Source: Phycisphaerales bacterium
GTDB lineage: Bacteria > Planctomycetota > Phycisphaerae > Phycisphaerales > SM1A02
Length of the DNA: 64,000 bases
Direction of reading: 5' to 3'
Assembly (NCBI GenBank): GCA_030749435.1
Contig: JASMKH010000001.1
Span: 96,238 to 160,237, forward strand
The notes beneath the pieces are model-generated. The model worked only from the letters and a program-made list of their open reading frames with translations, was not told where the DNA came from and did no database searches. This document shows positions 42,670 to 52,300 of this stretch, piece after piece. The position numbers were made by a program, and so were the translations under genes. Each line of letters starts with the position of its first letter. Position 1 is the stretch's first letter.

Positions 42670-43992
42670 TCAGTTGTTGCCTCCTGAGAGGCCCGATGGC
42701 TTGCTCGGCTGCTGTCCGCCTCGTTTCTTTCCGAGGAAGTCGTCGCGACCCGAGCCCACCTGCCCGGATGCCTTGATGGACCCACCGCCGGGACGGGCGG
42801 CATTCTCCTCTCGCGGCGTTCGCTCGCGGGGGATGAATCTGGCGGCTCCGTCGAGCGTCGCAAAGATGTCATCGCCAAGCAGATCGCGAAGCAACTGGGC
42901 GTATCTGATGCCCAACTCGCGGCGTTCCTGCTTGAGCGGTCGAATGGGGTCTTCGAGTTTGATTCTGTGCTCCCCCATGACACGTCTCTGGCGATTGTCG
43001 ATCTTCATCGACTCAAGTTCAGGCTCGAATGATCGGGTCGTCGTGAGGAGCTTGGCGTTGAGTTCTCCAAGTTCCATGAGGAACTCGGCGTACAGCTCAC
43101 TGACGGCCGAGTGCAGGGCTGCATCGGCAACCACCTTCTCGCTCTCAAGGGCGGCGACGAAGAGTCTCTGGACCGGTGTCGTTCGGAACACGCCGCCGTA
43201 GCCACGCTTGAGGGCCTCATGGCGAAAGGCCTCGCCCTCGCTGCCAAGCAGCGCAGTCAACTCTTCGATGGCCGCGTCGTTGATGTCTCGGACCTCGATG
43301 CGAGCACGGAGCTCGGCTCGCCGGCGAGTGATGTCCTGTTCATTCGCGTTGTCGCTCTCGATCTGCTCGAGGATATTGAAACCCTGTGACGTCGCTTCGG
43401 CCCTGCGGCGAAGCGCTTCTGCCAGCGCCAGCTCCCATTGGTGGACTGACCCGGCCACCGCCGAGCCTTCGGCGGGGTGGATTCCCAGGTCGCGGAGGAC
43501 ATGCTCGATGTTGGTCGTCTCCCCTGACAGGGTCCCGTCGGGAAGCATCTTCTCCCGCTCGAGTTGCCTTGTGAACGACGTCCAGGCAGCCTGCTGCTGA
43601 TCGTCGAGGATGATTCGCACGTTCTCGATGAGCTGGCGGCCAAGAACGTCTCGCTGCCGCGCCCAGTCCTGAATCGGGGAGAGGACGGCCGTGACGATGG
43701 CCCGTTTGTCGTCACCGTGTTCTTCGATGGTGTTGGCGACGGTGGTGACGTTGGCGTTCATGCCGTCGAGGCCCCGTTGGAAATCGCGTTCGTAGTCCTC
43801 GAAAATCATCTCCGAAATCGCAGCCTGCTCGTCCGTCAGCTTGAGCCCTTCGATGAAGAGCAGGAGGTCTCGGCTGAAGTACTCGGGCTTCATGATCTCG
43901 GGGAGCGTTCCAAGGCCTTGCCCCATCGCGGCGGATGCGGTCCAGAGCAGGCCGCACGCTGCGGTACGGCGGAAAAGATCGAGGCGGGGCAT
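42670..43992 (-). CDS. Exported helical protein at the head of the type II secretion operon
   Basis: ATG at 43992 with GGAG 9 nt upstream gives 440 residues; a TTG at 44007 is less likely. A signal peptide (MPRLDLFRRTAACGLLWTAS, to about residue 25) is followed by a highly charged, almost entirely helical protein (for example DEQAAISEMIFEDYERDFQRG and LEREKMLPDGTLSG) and a Gly/Lys/Ser-rich tail. I recognise no family. First position, 2 nt from gspE, suggests co-expression and a role connected with secretion, perhaps as a periplasmic chaperone or a substrate; this is inference. Confidence 0.7.
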   Translation of the reverse strand: MPRLDLFRRTAACGLLWTASAAMGQGLGTLPEIMKPEYFSRDLLLFIEGLKLTDEQAAISEMIFEDYERDFQRGLDGMNANVTTVANTIEEHGDDKRAIVTAVLSPIQDWARQRDVLGRQLIENVRIILDDQQQAAWTSFTRQLEREKMLPDGTLSGETTNIEHVLRDLGIHPAEGSAVAGSVHQWELALAEALRRRAEATSQGFNILEQIESDNANEQDITRRRAELRARIEVRDINDAAIEELTALLGSEGEAFRHEALKRGYGGVFRTTPVQRLFVAALESEKVVADAALHSAVSELYAEFLMELGELNAKLLTTTRSFEPELESMKIDNRQRRVMGEHRIKLEDPIRPLKQERRELGIRYAQLLRDLLGDDIFATLDGAARFIPRERTPREENAARPGGGSIKASGQVGSGRDDFLGKKRGGQQPSKPSGLSGGNN

Positions 43993-44123
43993 GGTGAGGT
44001 TCTCCAACTCTCAGGTCGCTTCGGGTCAACACACTGGCGGCGACGGGGTCCAGGCCCGCCGCCGCGGGGGCTCCAACGAGCCTCCATCGCGTTTATGGCA
44101 GGAATGTACCCCGCCGGGGCGAG

Positions 44124-44129
44124 ATTGTA
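44124..44129 (-). promoter_or_regulatory. Candidate -10 box (TACAAT) of the type II secretion operon
   Basis: On the minus strand TACAAT occurs in the 149-bp gap between the scoA stop (44142) and the first operon gene (start 43992). The implied transcript leader is about 125 nt. A second similar hexamer, TACATT, lies at 44103-44108. No good -35 is visible for either. Confidence 0.35.
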
Positions 44130-44141
44130 CTGCTGAGGGGC

Positions 44142-44846
44142 TCAGGAACCGGAAGGAGCAGTTGTCCGCTGCTCAATCCGCTTCTCGGACGCCGTCTGAA
44201 CCAGCCGATCGACGAAGATCCCCGGCGTATGCACGGCGTCGGGGTCGAGGGTTCCGATTGGGACAATCTCCTCGACTTCCGCCACCGTCACTCGGCCACA
44301 CATGGCCGCTGCCGGATTGAAGTTCCTTGCGGTCTTTCGGTAGATCAGATTGCCGGAGGCATCGGCCTTCCACGCCTTGACCAGCGAGAGGTCGGCTTTG
44401 ATCCCAGCCTCGAGGATGTGGGTGGCCCCGTCAAACTCCCGGTGTTCCTTCCCCTCCGCGACGATCGTGCCGACGCCGGTTCGAGTGTAGAACCCCGGGA
44501 TGCCAGCCCCGCCCGCCCGCATCCGCTCGGCCAGTGTGCCCTGCGGCGTGAACTCCAATTCGAGTTCGCCTGCCAGGAATTGCCGCTCAAACTCAGCGTT
44601 TTCGCCGACGTAGGAACTCACCATCTTGCGGATCTGGCGGGACTGCAGCAGCAGCCCCAGGCCCCAGTCATCGACGCCGGCATTGTTCGAGACGGCCGTC
44701 AGTCCTGTGACCCCGGAGTCTCGCAACGCGATGATCAGTTGCTCGGGTATTCCACAGAGGCCGAATCCGCCGACGGCCACAATCATGTCGTTGCCAAGCA
44801 ATCCGTGCAGGGCTTCGGAGGGTGTGGAGCAGGTCTTCTGTGCCAT
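44142..44846 (-). CDS. scoA: 3-oxoacid CoA-transferase subunit A
   Basis: The 234-residue protein matches subunit A of succinyl-CoA:3-ketoacid CoA-transferase: [17 protein letters not shown] with the oxyanion/CoA-binding loop, [52 protein letters not shown], and [20 protein letters not shown]. The enzyme transfers CoA to acetoacetate or similar acids. The catalytic Glu is in subunit B, which normally follows directly; here the next genes are the type II secretion operon, so subunit B must lie elsewhere. No ribosome site is obvious before the ATG. Confidence 0.95.
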   Translation of the reverse strand: MAQKTCSTPSEALHGLLGNDMIVAVGGFGLCGIPEQLIIALRDSGVTGLTAVSNNAGVDDWGLGLLLQSRQIRKMVSSYVGENAEFERQFLAGELELEFTPQGTLAERMRAGGAGIPGFYTRTGVGTIVAEGKEHREFDGATHILEAGIKADLSLVKAWKADASGNLIYRKTARNFNPAAAMCGRVTVAEVEEIVPIGTLDPDAVHTPGIFVDRLVQTASEKRIEQRTTAPSGS

Positions 44847-44964
44847 GGTGGTACGATCGCGATTCAGGACGCAGTGAGGCTCAGTGAGCCAGAGGATCCA
44901 ACACCATGTCGGTGCTCATGAGCGAAGGGCAGGATAGCGTGCGATGTGATCCAGAGACGTATCC

Positions 44965-46149
44965 GTGACCGCCGAGTGTGCTGAGATGCAAGGCCCTCGG
45001 GGATCTGTCCTCATGGTGTGTGTGCTCGTCGGACTCGCCGCGATGCCCGATGCGATGGTGCCGTTGGCGCTCAAGGCGGGCGTCATGGATCGGTGGGGTG
45101 TGTCGCCCTCTGCCGCACACTGGTTCGTGGCCGCCTCGTTGGCCGGCGCGTTCATCGCCGTTCCGTGTCTTCGGCGGCTGCAGACGTTCCTCGGTCCCGG
45201 CCGCCTGGTGGCGGTGGCCGCGTTGATCAATGGCTTGGCGCTGGTCGCGTTGTGGAGCCCGATCGGATTCGGCGCGGCGATCTGCGTCCGAGTCGTCGAG
45301 GGAATGGCGGACCTGCTCTCGCTGGCGGTGTTGCTGGGCCTGCTGGAGGCTGGCAGCCGAAATCGCGCCGGGCGGCGATTCGGACCAGCGGGACTGGCGC
45401 TCATGCTCGGGCTGGCGATCGGTGCGGCCCTCGGCGGCGCCACCGCCTCCTCGATCGGCAGCGGCGTCTTCCTCATCGGCGCGTCGATGTGCCTGCTGTT
45501 GTCGCTTGCTGCTGCAGGATGGTCCGGTCCGCTCTCAGCCATCGGCCGGCGGCAACTGCGGGTGGTTGAAGCGATGGCCCGGTCGGGCCAGCGGAGATCG
45601 TTATGGCCCGCGTTGGTGTTTGCTTTCGGCGATCGGGCGATCGGCGCGGTCGTATCGGTCACTGCCACCTTGTATCTGGTCGATGAACTGAATCGCTCAA
45701 GTCGCAACGTGGGCGCCGCGGTGGGAATCTCTCTGGCGATTCTCGCGCTTGGCGCCTGGCCGGCCGGAGTTCTGGCGGATCGAATCGGGGCGATCCCGGT
45801 TCGGGTTGTGTCGGTAGTCGGGTACGCCGGCGCCTTTGCTGCGATCGCGGCCGCGCCCTGGATGACGATGACATCGGTGCTGCTGGTGCTGGTGGTCCTC
45901 GGCGTGGCTGGCGCGGGGCTCTACCCGACGACGCTCATGGTGGCGGCTCGGGCGGGCGGCGGTTCACTGGACATGGGCGGCGTCCATGCCACGGGCTCGC
46001 TGGGATATCTCGTCGGGATTCTCGGCGCCGGCATGATGTTGACCGGCGAGGCGGGGGTGGCTCAGTATCAGGCGGTGCTCCTGCTGTTCGCGACCGGCTA
46101 TGTGCTGCTCAACGTGCCGGCAGTGGTTGCTGGTGCCAACGGACCGTAG
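44965..46149 (+). CDS. MFS transporter
   Basis: A 394-residue protein with about twelve hydrophobic helices, starting at GTG 44965 (an ATG at 44986 is the alternative). Features typical of the major facilitator superfamily: the first helix GSVLMVCVLVGLAAMPDAM, a loop between helices 2 and 3 with LRRLQTFLGPGRLVAV, and VLADRIGAIPVRVVSVVGY in the second half, the D-R-x-G-x(R) motif. The substrate cannot be deduced. It is divergent from scoA and ends 36 nt before the convergent ABC permease gene. Confidence 0.85.
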   Translation: MTAECAEMQGPRGSVLMVCVLVGLAAMPDAMVPLALKAGVMDRWGVSPSAAHWFVAASLAGAFIAVPCLRRLQTFLGPGRLVAVAALINGLALVALWSPIGFGAAICVRVVEGMADLLSLAVLLGLLEAGSRNRAGRRFGPAGLALMLGLAIGAALGGATASSIGSGVFLIGASMCLLLSLAAAGWSGPLSAIGRRQLRVVEAMARSGQRRSLWPALVFAFGDRAIGAVVSVTATLYLVDELNRSSRNVGAAVGISLAILALGAWPAGVLADRIGAIPVRVVSVVGYAGAFAAIAAAPWMTMTSVLLVLVVLGVAGAGLYPTTLMVAARAGGGSLDMGGVHATGSLGYLVGILGAGMMLTGEAGVAQYQAVLLLFATGYVLLNVPAVVAGANGP

Positions 46150-46185
46150 CGGTGTGTCCGGGACGCCGGGCGATCTGCAGCAGCC

Positions 46186-47532
46186 TCAGCGGTATCGGAT
46201 CCACCGCAGCAACTCAAGGGGGGAGGGCGGCTTGCCCTGCATCAGCACGCCAACGCGGAAGATTCGCCCCGCCGCCCAGATCATGGCGCCGGCGCACACG
46301 ATGGCCCAGCTCAGTGCCGCCAGGACCTCGAGCAGCGGCAGTGGTTCCGGCGAGGCGGCGATTCGCAGCACCATGACGTAGGGGGAAAGTGGCGGGATGA
46401 AACTGGCAATGACGCCGACCGTGCCGTTCGGATCCTCGGTGAGGACCGGAAGCAGCAGGAGGGGCAGCATGAGAATCAGCATGGCCGGGCCCATCAGCGA
46501 CTGAGCCTCGGTGACGTCGCTCACCGCGCTTCCGATTCCGGCCATGATCGCCGCCATCATCAGGTAGGCGATGACAAAGAATGCGACTCCAAGCGCGATG
46601 TCTCCGGGCGACACGATGTCGAGTGCCGCAAAGAGGACCATCAGGACGACGGCCACGACGAGATACATCGCGAGCATCACGGCGGATACGCAGGCGAACC
46701 CGAGGATCTTCCCGGCCAGCAGGCCGGTCGGGCTCGTTGCGCTGAGCAGCACTTCAATGACTCGCGTCGACTTCTCCTCGATCGTCGACATCAGCAGGTA
46801 GTTGCCTCCGGTCATGACGACAATCCACATGAGGGCCATGAACGCCACCGGCACCAGGTAGCGGGTTATCTTGGACTCGCTCTGCTCCCCGCCCTCGCTG
46901 CCGATGCGGATGGTCTCGATCGATGGCCGATCGACCGCAGCGCGAATGATCTCGGGCGACATGTCCATGCCACGGAGCCGAGCATCGACCACGGCTTTCC
47001 GGGTGCTTTGCGTGAGCAGATCGACGTGGCTTGATGCCGCCGCTGGCGCCAGCCAGATGACGGCAGCGCCGCCCTTCGCTGCGTCGGGTTCGAGGCTCCC
47101 GGCCTTCACGTCGATGGCGGCGACCCACGTGCCCTCACGGATGCCCTCCTTGATCGAGTCGAGTTCGTCTCCGGGGCGGCGTTCGACCGTCAGTTCCGAC
47201 GTGTCGGGGCGGGTCTCATTCTCTGCCTGCTTTGCGGCCTCTTCGATGGCCGTTGTGAGCACTTCGTCAGGCCGGTGTCCCGACACGTTGGGCGAAACCG
47301 TCGCCCTGGGGGGTGGTGCGAGATTCTCCGAGATCGACTCGACGAGCGTCTGAGTGCCGTCGATGACGGCGATCGGCCCCTTCATCGGCGGGATACTCGG
47401 CTTGATGAACACGTCGGCACCGATCGACAGGAGCACGATCAGGACCGGAACGACCACCGAGCCGATGAAGAATGCCTTCGTCAGCACCGTATGCCGAAAC
47501 TCCCGAAGGGCAACGACCAGCAGGCGGCTCAT
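46186..47532 (-). CDS. ABC-2 type exporter permease (NatB-like)
   Basis: A 448-residue membrane protein beginning MSRLLVVALREFRHTVLTKAFF, the typical start of ABC-2 permeases. One helix (SVVVPVLIVLLSIGADVFI) is followed by a roughly 180-residue outside loop, then five more helices from about residue 225. YLLMSTIEEKSTRVIEVLLSATSPTGLLAGKI is the conserved ABC-2 motif. Its ATG overlaps the ATPase gene stop (ATGA). Similarity is to NatB-type sodium or lipid-related exporters; the substrate is unknown. A LolA-like gene heads the same operon, hinting at a lipid or lipoprotein role. Confidence 0.9.
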   Translation of the reverse strand: MSRLLVVALREFRHTVLTKAFFIGSVVVPVLIVLLSIGADVFIKPSIPPMKGPIAVIDGTQTLVESISENLAPPPRATVSPNVSGHRPDEVLTTAIEEAAKQAENETRPDTSELTVERRPGDELDSIKEGIREGTWVAAIDVKAGSLEPDAAKGGAAVIWLAPAAASSHVDLLTQSTRKAVVDARLRGMDMSPEIIRAAVDRPSIETIRIGSEGGEQSESKITRYLVPVAFMALMWIVVMTGGNYLLMSTIEEKSTRVIEVLLSATSPTGLLAGKILGFACVSAVMLAMYLVVAVVLMVLFAALDIVSPGDIALGVAFFVIAYLMMAAIMAGIGSAVSDVTEAQSLMGPAMLILMLPLLLLPVLTEDPNGTVGVIASFIPPLSPYVMVLRIAASPEPLPLLEVLAALSWAIVCAGAMIWAAGRIFRVGVLMQGKPPSPLELLRWIRYR

Positions 47533-48443
47533 GTGTGGGGGCCCTCTGTCACGAGGCGGGTGAAGATGTCGTTGAGCGAGGGTTCTCGAAGGGACACGGA
47601 CCGAACCGGAGCCGCGTCAAGGACGCTTCTCATGACGACCTGCTCGTCGACCCCGTCGTCGACATGCAATTCCACGGCGCCGTCCTTGTGTTCATCCCGC
47701 GCGTGCGTGCCCGCAATCTCCGGAAGGCGTGTTCCGTTTGCCAACTCGACGTTGATGATCCGTTCGCGAAAGCGACTTCGAATGATCTCGAGGTCGTCGT
47801 CCAGCAGTTTGATCCCTTTGTCAATCAGGAAGATTCGGTCGCACAGCAACTCCGCTTGGTGCAGTACGTGGGTCGAGAAGACAATGGTCTTGCCCGCCTC
47901 GTGCATCTCGCAGATCACACGAGAGAGCAGTGCCGCATTGACCGGGTCGAGCCCCGAGAACGGTTCATCCAGCACGACGAGGTTGGGATCATGCAGCACA
48001 GCAGCCACAAACTGGACTTTCTGTTGCTGGCCCTTGGAGAGTTCCTCGCATCGCCGAGAGAGTGCCTCGGGCAGTTCCAGACGATCAAGCCACCCGGCGG
48101 CAGCCGCGTCCGCCGCGCGGCTGGACATGCCCTTGAGCATGCCGATGTATCGAAGAAAGGCGCGAACACGCATGCGGCGATACAGGCCGCGCTCCTCGGG
48201 GAGGTAGCCGATGCGGTCCTTGGCATCGAGCGCTGTCTTGCCGAGTACGCGAACGGAGCCCTCATCGGCGTAGATGATCGACATGATCATTCGGATCGTC
48301 GTGCTCTTGCCGGCACCATTGGGGCCGAGGAACCCGATGAGGCAGCCGGGGGGAACCGACAGGTCCAGGTGATCAACTGCGGTCACGTCGCCAAATCGCT
48401 TGGTGACGCCCTGGATCTCGATGGCGGGTGCCGCGTCACTCAT
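47529..48443 (-). CDS. ABC exporter ATP-binding protein (NatA-like)
   Basis: The 304-residue ATPase has Walker A (FLGPNGAGKSTTIRM), a signature ELSKGQQQKVQFVAAVLHDP, Walker B LVVLDEPFSGLDPVN and the switch His in VFSTHVLHQAE. A C-terminal DUF4162-type domain follows from about residue 220. The Q-loop reads IGYLPEERGLYRRM, typical of NatA-type proteins. It is coupled with the permease and overlaps the upstream LolA-like gene by 8 nt. Confidence 0.95.
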   Translation of the reverse strand: MSDAAPAIEIQGVTKRFGDVTAVDHLDLSVPPGCLIGFLGPNGAGKSTTIRMIMSIIYADEGSVRVLGKTALDAKDRIGYLPEERGLYRRMRVRAFLRYIGMLKGMSSRAADAAAAGWLDRLELPEALSRRCEELSKGQQQKVQFVAAVLHDPNLVVLDEPFSGLDPVNAALLSRVICEMHEAGKTIVFSTHVLHQAELLCDRIFLIDKGIKLLDDDLEIIRSRFRERIINVELANGTRLPEIAGTHARDEHKDGAVELHVDDGVDEQVVMRSVLDAAPVRSVSLREPSLNDIFTRLVTEGPHT

Positions 48444-49245
48444 TGCGACCCTGTCCCTCCGTTGGCATCAGTTCGGGCGGTGCGAAGTCGGATGCGGGGA
48501 TCGCGTCAAGTGACACAGACTCAAACTCAAGTTGCAGATGCAGGTCGGCGTGATCGATCGATACGAGGTGAAAGAGTTGCAGCGGGCCCACAGGCTTCCA
48601 CTCCGAGAATCTGATGGTGACGTCGGCAGGGCCAAGGGGCCCCTTCTCGATGAGCCGGACGCCCAGCAGAAGATGTGAGTCCGCATCGAAGAACAGGTGG
48701 TGCACGCGTTCGTTCGGATCGAGCATCCGAACCTCGAATGCGGGAACGCTGTCGAAACTGACCCGACCCATGGTCTTGAACTCAGTGGCGCGAGCGGGGA
48801 GCGTCAACGCGAGTTCGAACCAGTTGGCGTGCCGCCGTCGGCGTTCCACTTCGGCCACCTCAAGTTCGTTCTCGTGCACCGCGCCGTCCAGTTCGACTCG
48901 CTCCCAGCCGACGGCGCCGTCGCTGCCGAAGGACCGCTGGCCGAGTTGGGGGAACGCCATGTCGAATCTGCAGCGGTTGCCGTCCGCCACCTTCCACGAA
49001 AACGTCCCGCTTCGGTCGCTCCGGGGCAGGACGATGCGGCCACGGGCGGAGAGCGCGTCAATCCTGCGAATCTCGGTTTCGCCGCCGACCGCTCGAACGA
49101 ATCGCTGGAGCAGGGTGGTTGCCTCGGGAAGCGGGGGGATCTCCTCCGCCGCGGCCGCGTGCGGCAGGGTCGCTGCTGCAATCAGGGTGGCCCGGGCCAG
49201 GAGCCCTCGAGATGTGCGTAGCCGGCTCAATGAGGTGGGGATCAT
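48436..49245 (-). CDS. Exported LolA-like protein coupled to the ABC exporter
   Basis: A 269-residue protein with a signal peptide (LARATLIAAATLPHAAAAEE, cleavage near residue 33) followed by a domain starting LLQRFVRAVGGETEIRRIDAL, the same opening as the protein at 54..1076. FDMAFPQLGQRSFGSDGAVGWERV and VSFDSVPAFEVRMLDPNERVHHLFFD alternate beta strands as in LolA-type half barrels. It overlaps the ATPase gene by 8 nt, so the three genes (LolA-like, ATPase, permease) form one operon. Lipid or lipoprotein handling in the periplasm is inferred. Confidence 0.65.
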   Translation of the reverse strand: MIPTSLSRLRTSRGLLARATLIAAATLPHAAAAEEIPPLPEATTLLQRFVRAVGGETEIRRIDALSARGRIVLPRSDRSGTFSWKVADGNRCRFDMAFPQLGQRSFGSDGAVGWERVELDGAVHENELEVAEVERRRRHANWFELALTLPARATEFKTMGRVSFDSVPAFEVRMLDPNERVHHLFFDADSHLLLGVRLIEKGPLGPADVTIRFSEWKPVGPLQLFHLVSIDHADLHLQLEFESVSLDAIPASDFAPPELMPTEGQGRNE

Positions 49246-49330
49246 ACGCCTCGGCTCCCTACCGCGGTGCCTATCCGCTCATCCGGATACGCGGTTGAAG
49301 CTCGTCGCTCAGGGCGCTATCCTGCCACGC

Positions 49331-52300
49331 ATGCCCATGACGCTGCATGACCTCCTTTCACGCCGGCCCCTGGTGCTTGACGGAGCGATGGGCTCGACGC
49401 TTCAGGACATCGATCTGTCGATCGCCGATGATTACCTCGGCCACGAGAACTGTGTCGACCTGCTCGTGCGATCCCGGCCGGAGCTCATCCAGTCCATCCA
49501 CGAGTCCTATCTTCAGGCCGGATGCGATGCAGTTGAGACCAATACCTTCGGGGCGAATCGCCTGGTGCTCGGCGAGTTCGATGCGTCGCTGGCCGAGTGG
49601 ACCATCGAACTGAACAGGGAGGCGGCCGAGGTCGCTCGGGCGGCCTGCGATGCCCACGCATCAGCGGAGGCGCCTCGATTCGTGTTTGGATCGATGGGCC
49701 CCGGGACGAGGCTCATCTCGCTGGGCCATGTCGATTGGGACACCACGCTGCGGTCCTACACCGATCAGGCACGGGGTCTGATCGCGGGCGGCGTGGATGC
49801 CTTGCTGATCGAGACCGCTCAGGATCTGCTCCAGGTCAAGTGTGCGATCAATGCGTGCCTGGCGGCCCTGGAGGAGTCCGGAGCCACACCCCATGCGGTA
49901 CCGATCTTCGTGAGTCTGACGATCGAAGCGACCGGGACGATGCTGCTCGGAACCGACATTGCTGCAGCCGTCGCTGCGCTGCGCAGTTTCCCCGTCGCCG
50001 GCCTCGGCTTGAACTGCGCGACGGGTCCCCGAGAGATGGTTCCCCACATCGAGTACCTCTGCCGACACTGGGATCGGTGGGTGTCCTGCGTACCCAATGC
50101 GGGACTGCCGGTGCTGGTCGAGGGCCGCGCGGACTTCCCACTCGGCCCGGACCCCATGGCCGAAGCGGTCGGAGATCTGATCGGCCGTCTCGGAGTGGAC
50201 CTCGTCGGCGGCTGCTGCGGGACTCGTCCGGAGCACATTGCAAGGCTGGTCGAACTGGCTGCAGGGACGCCTCGCGCGGATCGTCAGGTGGTGCACCAGC
50301 CGCCTTCGTGCGCGAGCCTGTATGCGTCGATGTCATACCGGCAGGAGCAGTCGTTCTTCATCGTCGGTGAGCGGATGAACGCATCGGGGAGCCGCCGATT
50401 CAAGCAGCTTCTGGAAGCTGAGGACATCGACGAGATGGTGTCACTTGGTCGGCAGCAGGTTCGCGAGGGGGCCAACTGTCTCGACATCAACGTCGATTAT
50501 GCGGGCCGCGACGGTGCGGGGGACATGGCCCGAATCGTGTCCGAACTCGTGAGGCAGGTCGACGCGCCGATCATGATCGACTCCACGCAGGTGTCCGTCA
50601 TCGAGGCGGGGCTTCGCCACGCGGGCGGAAGGTCCATCATCAACTCGGCGAACTTCGAAGATGGCGTCGAGAAGTTCGACCAGTTGTGCGACCTCGCCGG
50701 GACCTTCGGCGCCGCGTTGGTCATCGGCACCATCGATGAAGATCCCGAAGAGGCAATGGCCCGGACAGCCGACCGGAAGTTCGGGATTGCTCGCCGTGGA
50801 ATCGCGAGGGCAACCGAAGTTCACGGCCTGGCACTCGAGGACATCTTCATTGACCCGCTCGTACTGCCGGTCTCGACGGGCATGGACAGCGACAGGCGAA
50901 GCGCACTTGAACTCGTTGAGGCGGTTCGGCGCATTTCCTCGACTTGGCCAGAGGTGCAGATCACGTGTGGCCTGTCCAATTGCTCATTCGGATTGAAGAC
51001 GGCGGCCCGCCAGGTTCTCAACTCGGTGTTGCTGTGGGAACTGCTTGATGCTGGACTGACCGGCGCGATCGTTCACGCCTCCAAGATCCAGCCGATGAAT
51101 CGGATCGATGCTGCACACAAGCAGGCGGCGCTCGACGTGATCTACGATCGTCGCGCATTGACGCACGGCGGGACGGGACTTCCGCCGGATGCCGTCGACG
51201 AGCGGCACGACCCGCTTCAGCACTTCATCGATCTCTTCGGCGACGACGAGGCGACCACCGATCAGCAGGACGTCCTCGAGCGATCGCTGGAGGAGCGGCT
51301 CCAGTCGCATGTTGTCGATGGTGAGAAGCGAGACCTTGAGGCGACGCTCGACGAAGCGATGGAACGCTACACGCCGCTCGAGATCATCAACGATCACCTG
51401 CTCACCGGGATGAAGACGGTCGGGGATCTCTTCGGGTCGGGACAGATGCAACTTCCGTTTGTACTTCAGTCTGCTGAGGTCATGAAGCGGGCGGTGACCC
51501 ATCTCGAGCGCCACATGGATCGCGTGGAAGGAACTTCCAGGGGACGCGTCGTTCTGGCGACCGTCAAGGGCGACGTCCATGACATTGGGAAGAACCTCGT
51601 CGACATCATCCTGACCAACAACGGGTGGTCCGTCCGCAACATCGGCATCAAACGCACCATTGAGGAGATCGTTCAAGCGTGGCGAGAGACTGGTGCCGAT
51701 GCGATCGGCATGTCCGGGCTGCTCGTAAAGAGCGTGATGGTCATGGAGGAGAACCTCCAGGCGCTCAACGAGATGGCCATCGACGTTCCGGTGCTGCTCG
51801 GAGGCGCTGCGCTCTCGCGGCACTACTGCGAGTCGCACCTGCGTGAGGTGTACCGTGGCCCTGTCTACTACGGTCGCGATGCCTTTGCCGGACTGGAAAT
51901 CTGCAACGCGCTGGCGGAGGGCCGCGGCGGCGCGATCGATGCCGAGATCGACCGGCGGCTTTCAGCGAGATCGGCCACTGCGACCCGTGTTGAGCACATG
52001 GAGTCGGCGGAGCGGGATGAGGGGGACGTCGCCACGCTTGATGGCGGCCGCAGCGACGTCGCGCCTGTCGAGGCGATTCCCGCCGCGCCTTTCTTCGGAA
52101 CCCGCGTCGTGAGCGACATTTCGCTGGCCGACATCTACCCGTTCATCAATACGACGGCGCTCTTTCGGGGACAGTGGGGCTTTCGACGAGGCCAGCGGAG
52201 CCGAGGTGAGTTTCTGCGGGTGCTCCATGACGAGGCGGAGCCGGTGTTTGAGCGGCTCAAGCGTGAGCTTGGAGAGTCCTCAATACTGCAGCCTGCAGTT

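Noticed and set aside
49246..49330. Cobalamin or SAM riboswitch upstream of metH
   Set aside because: Only 85 bases separate the divergent genes, too short for a cobalamin riboswitch, and I see no B12-box or SAM core motif.
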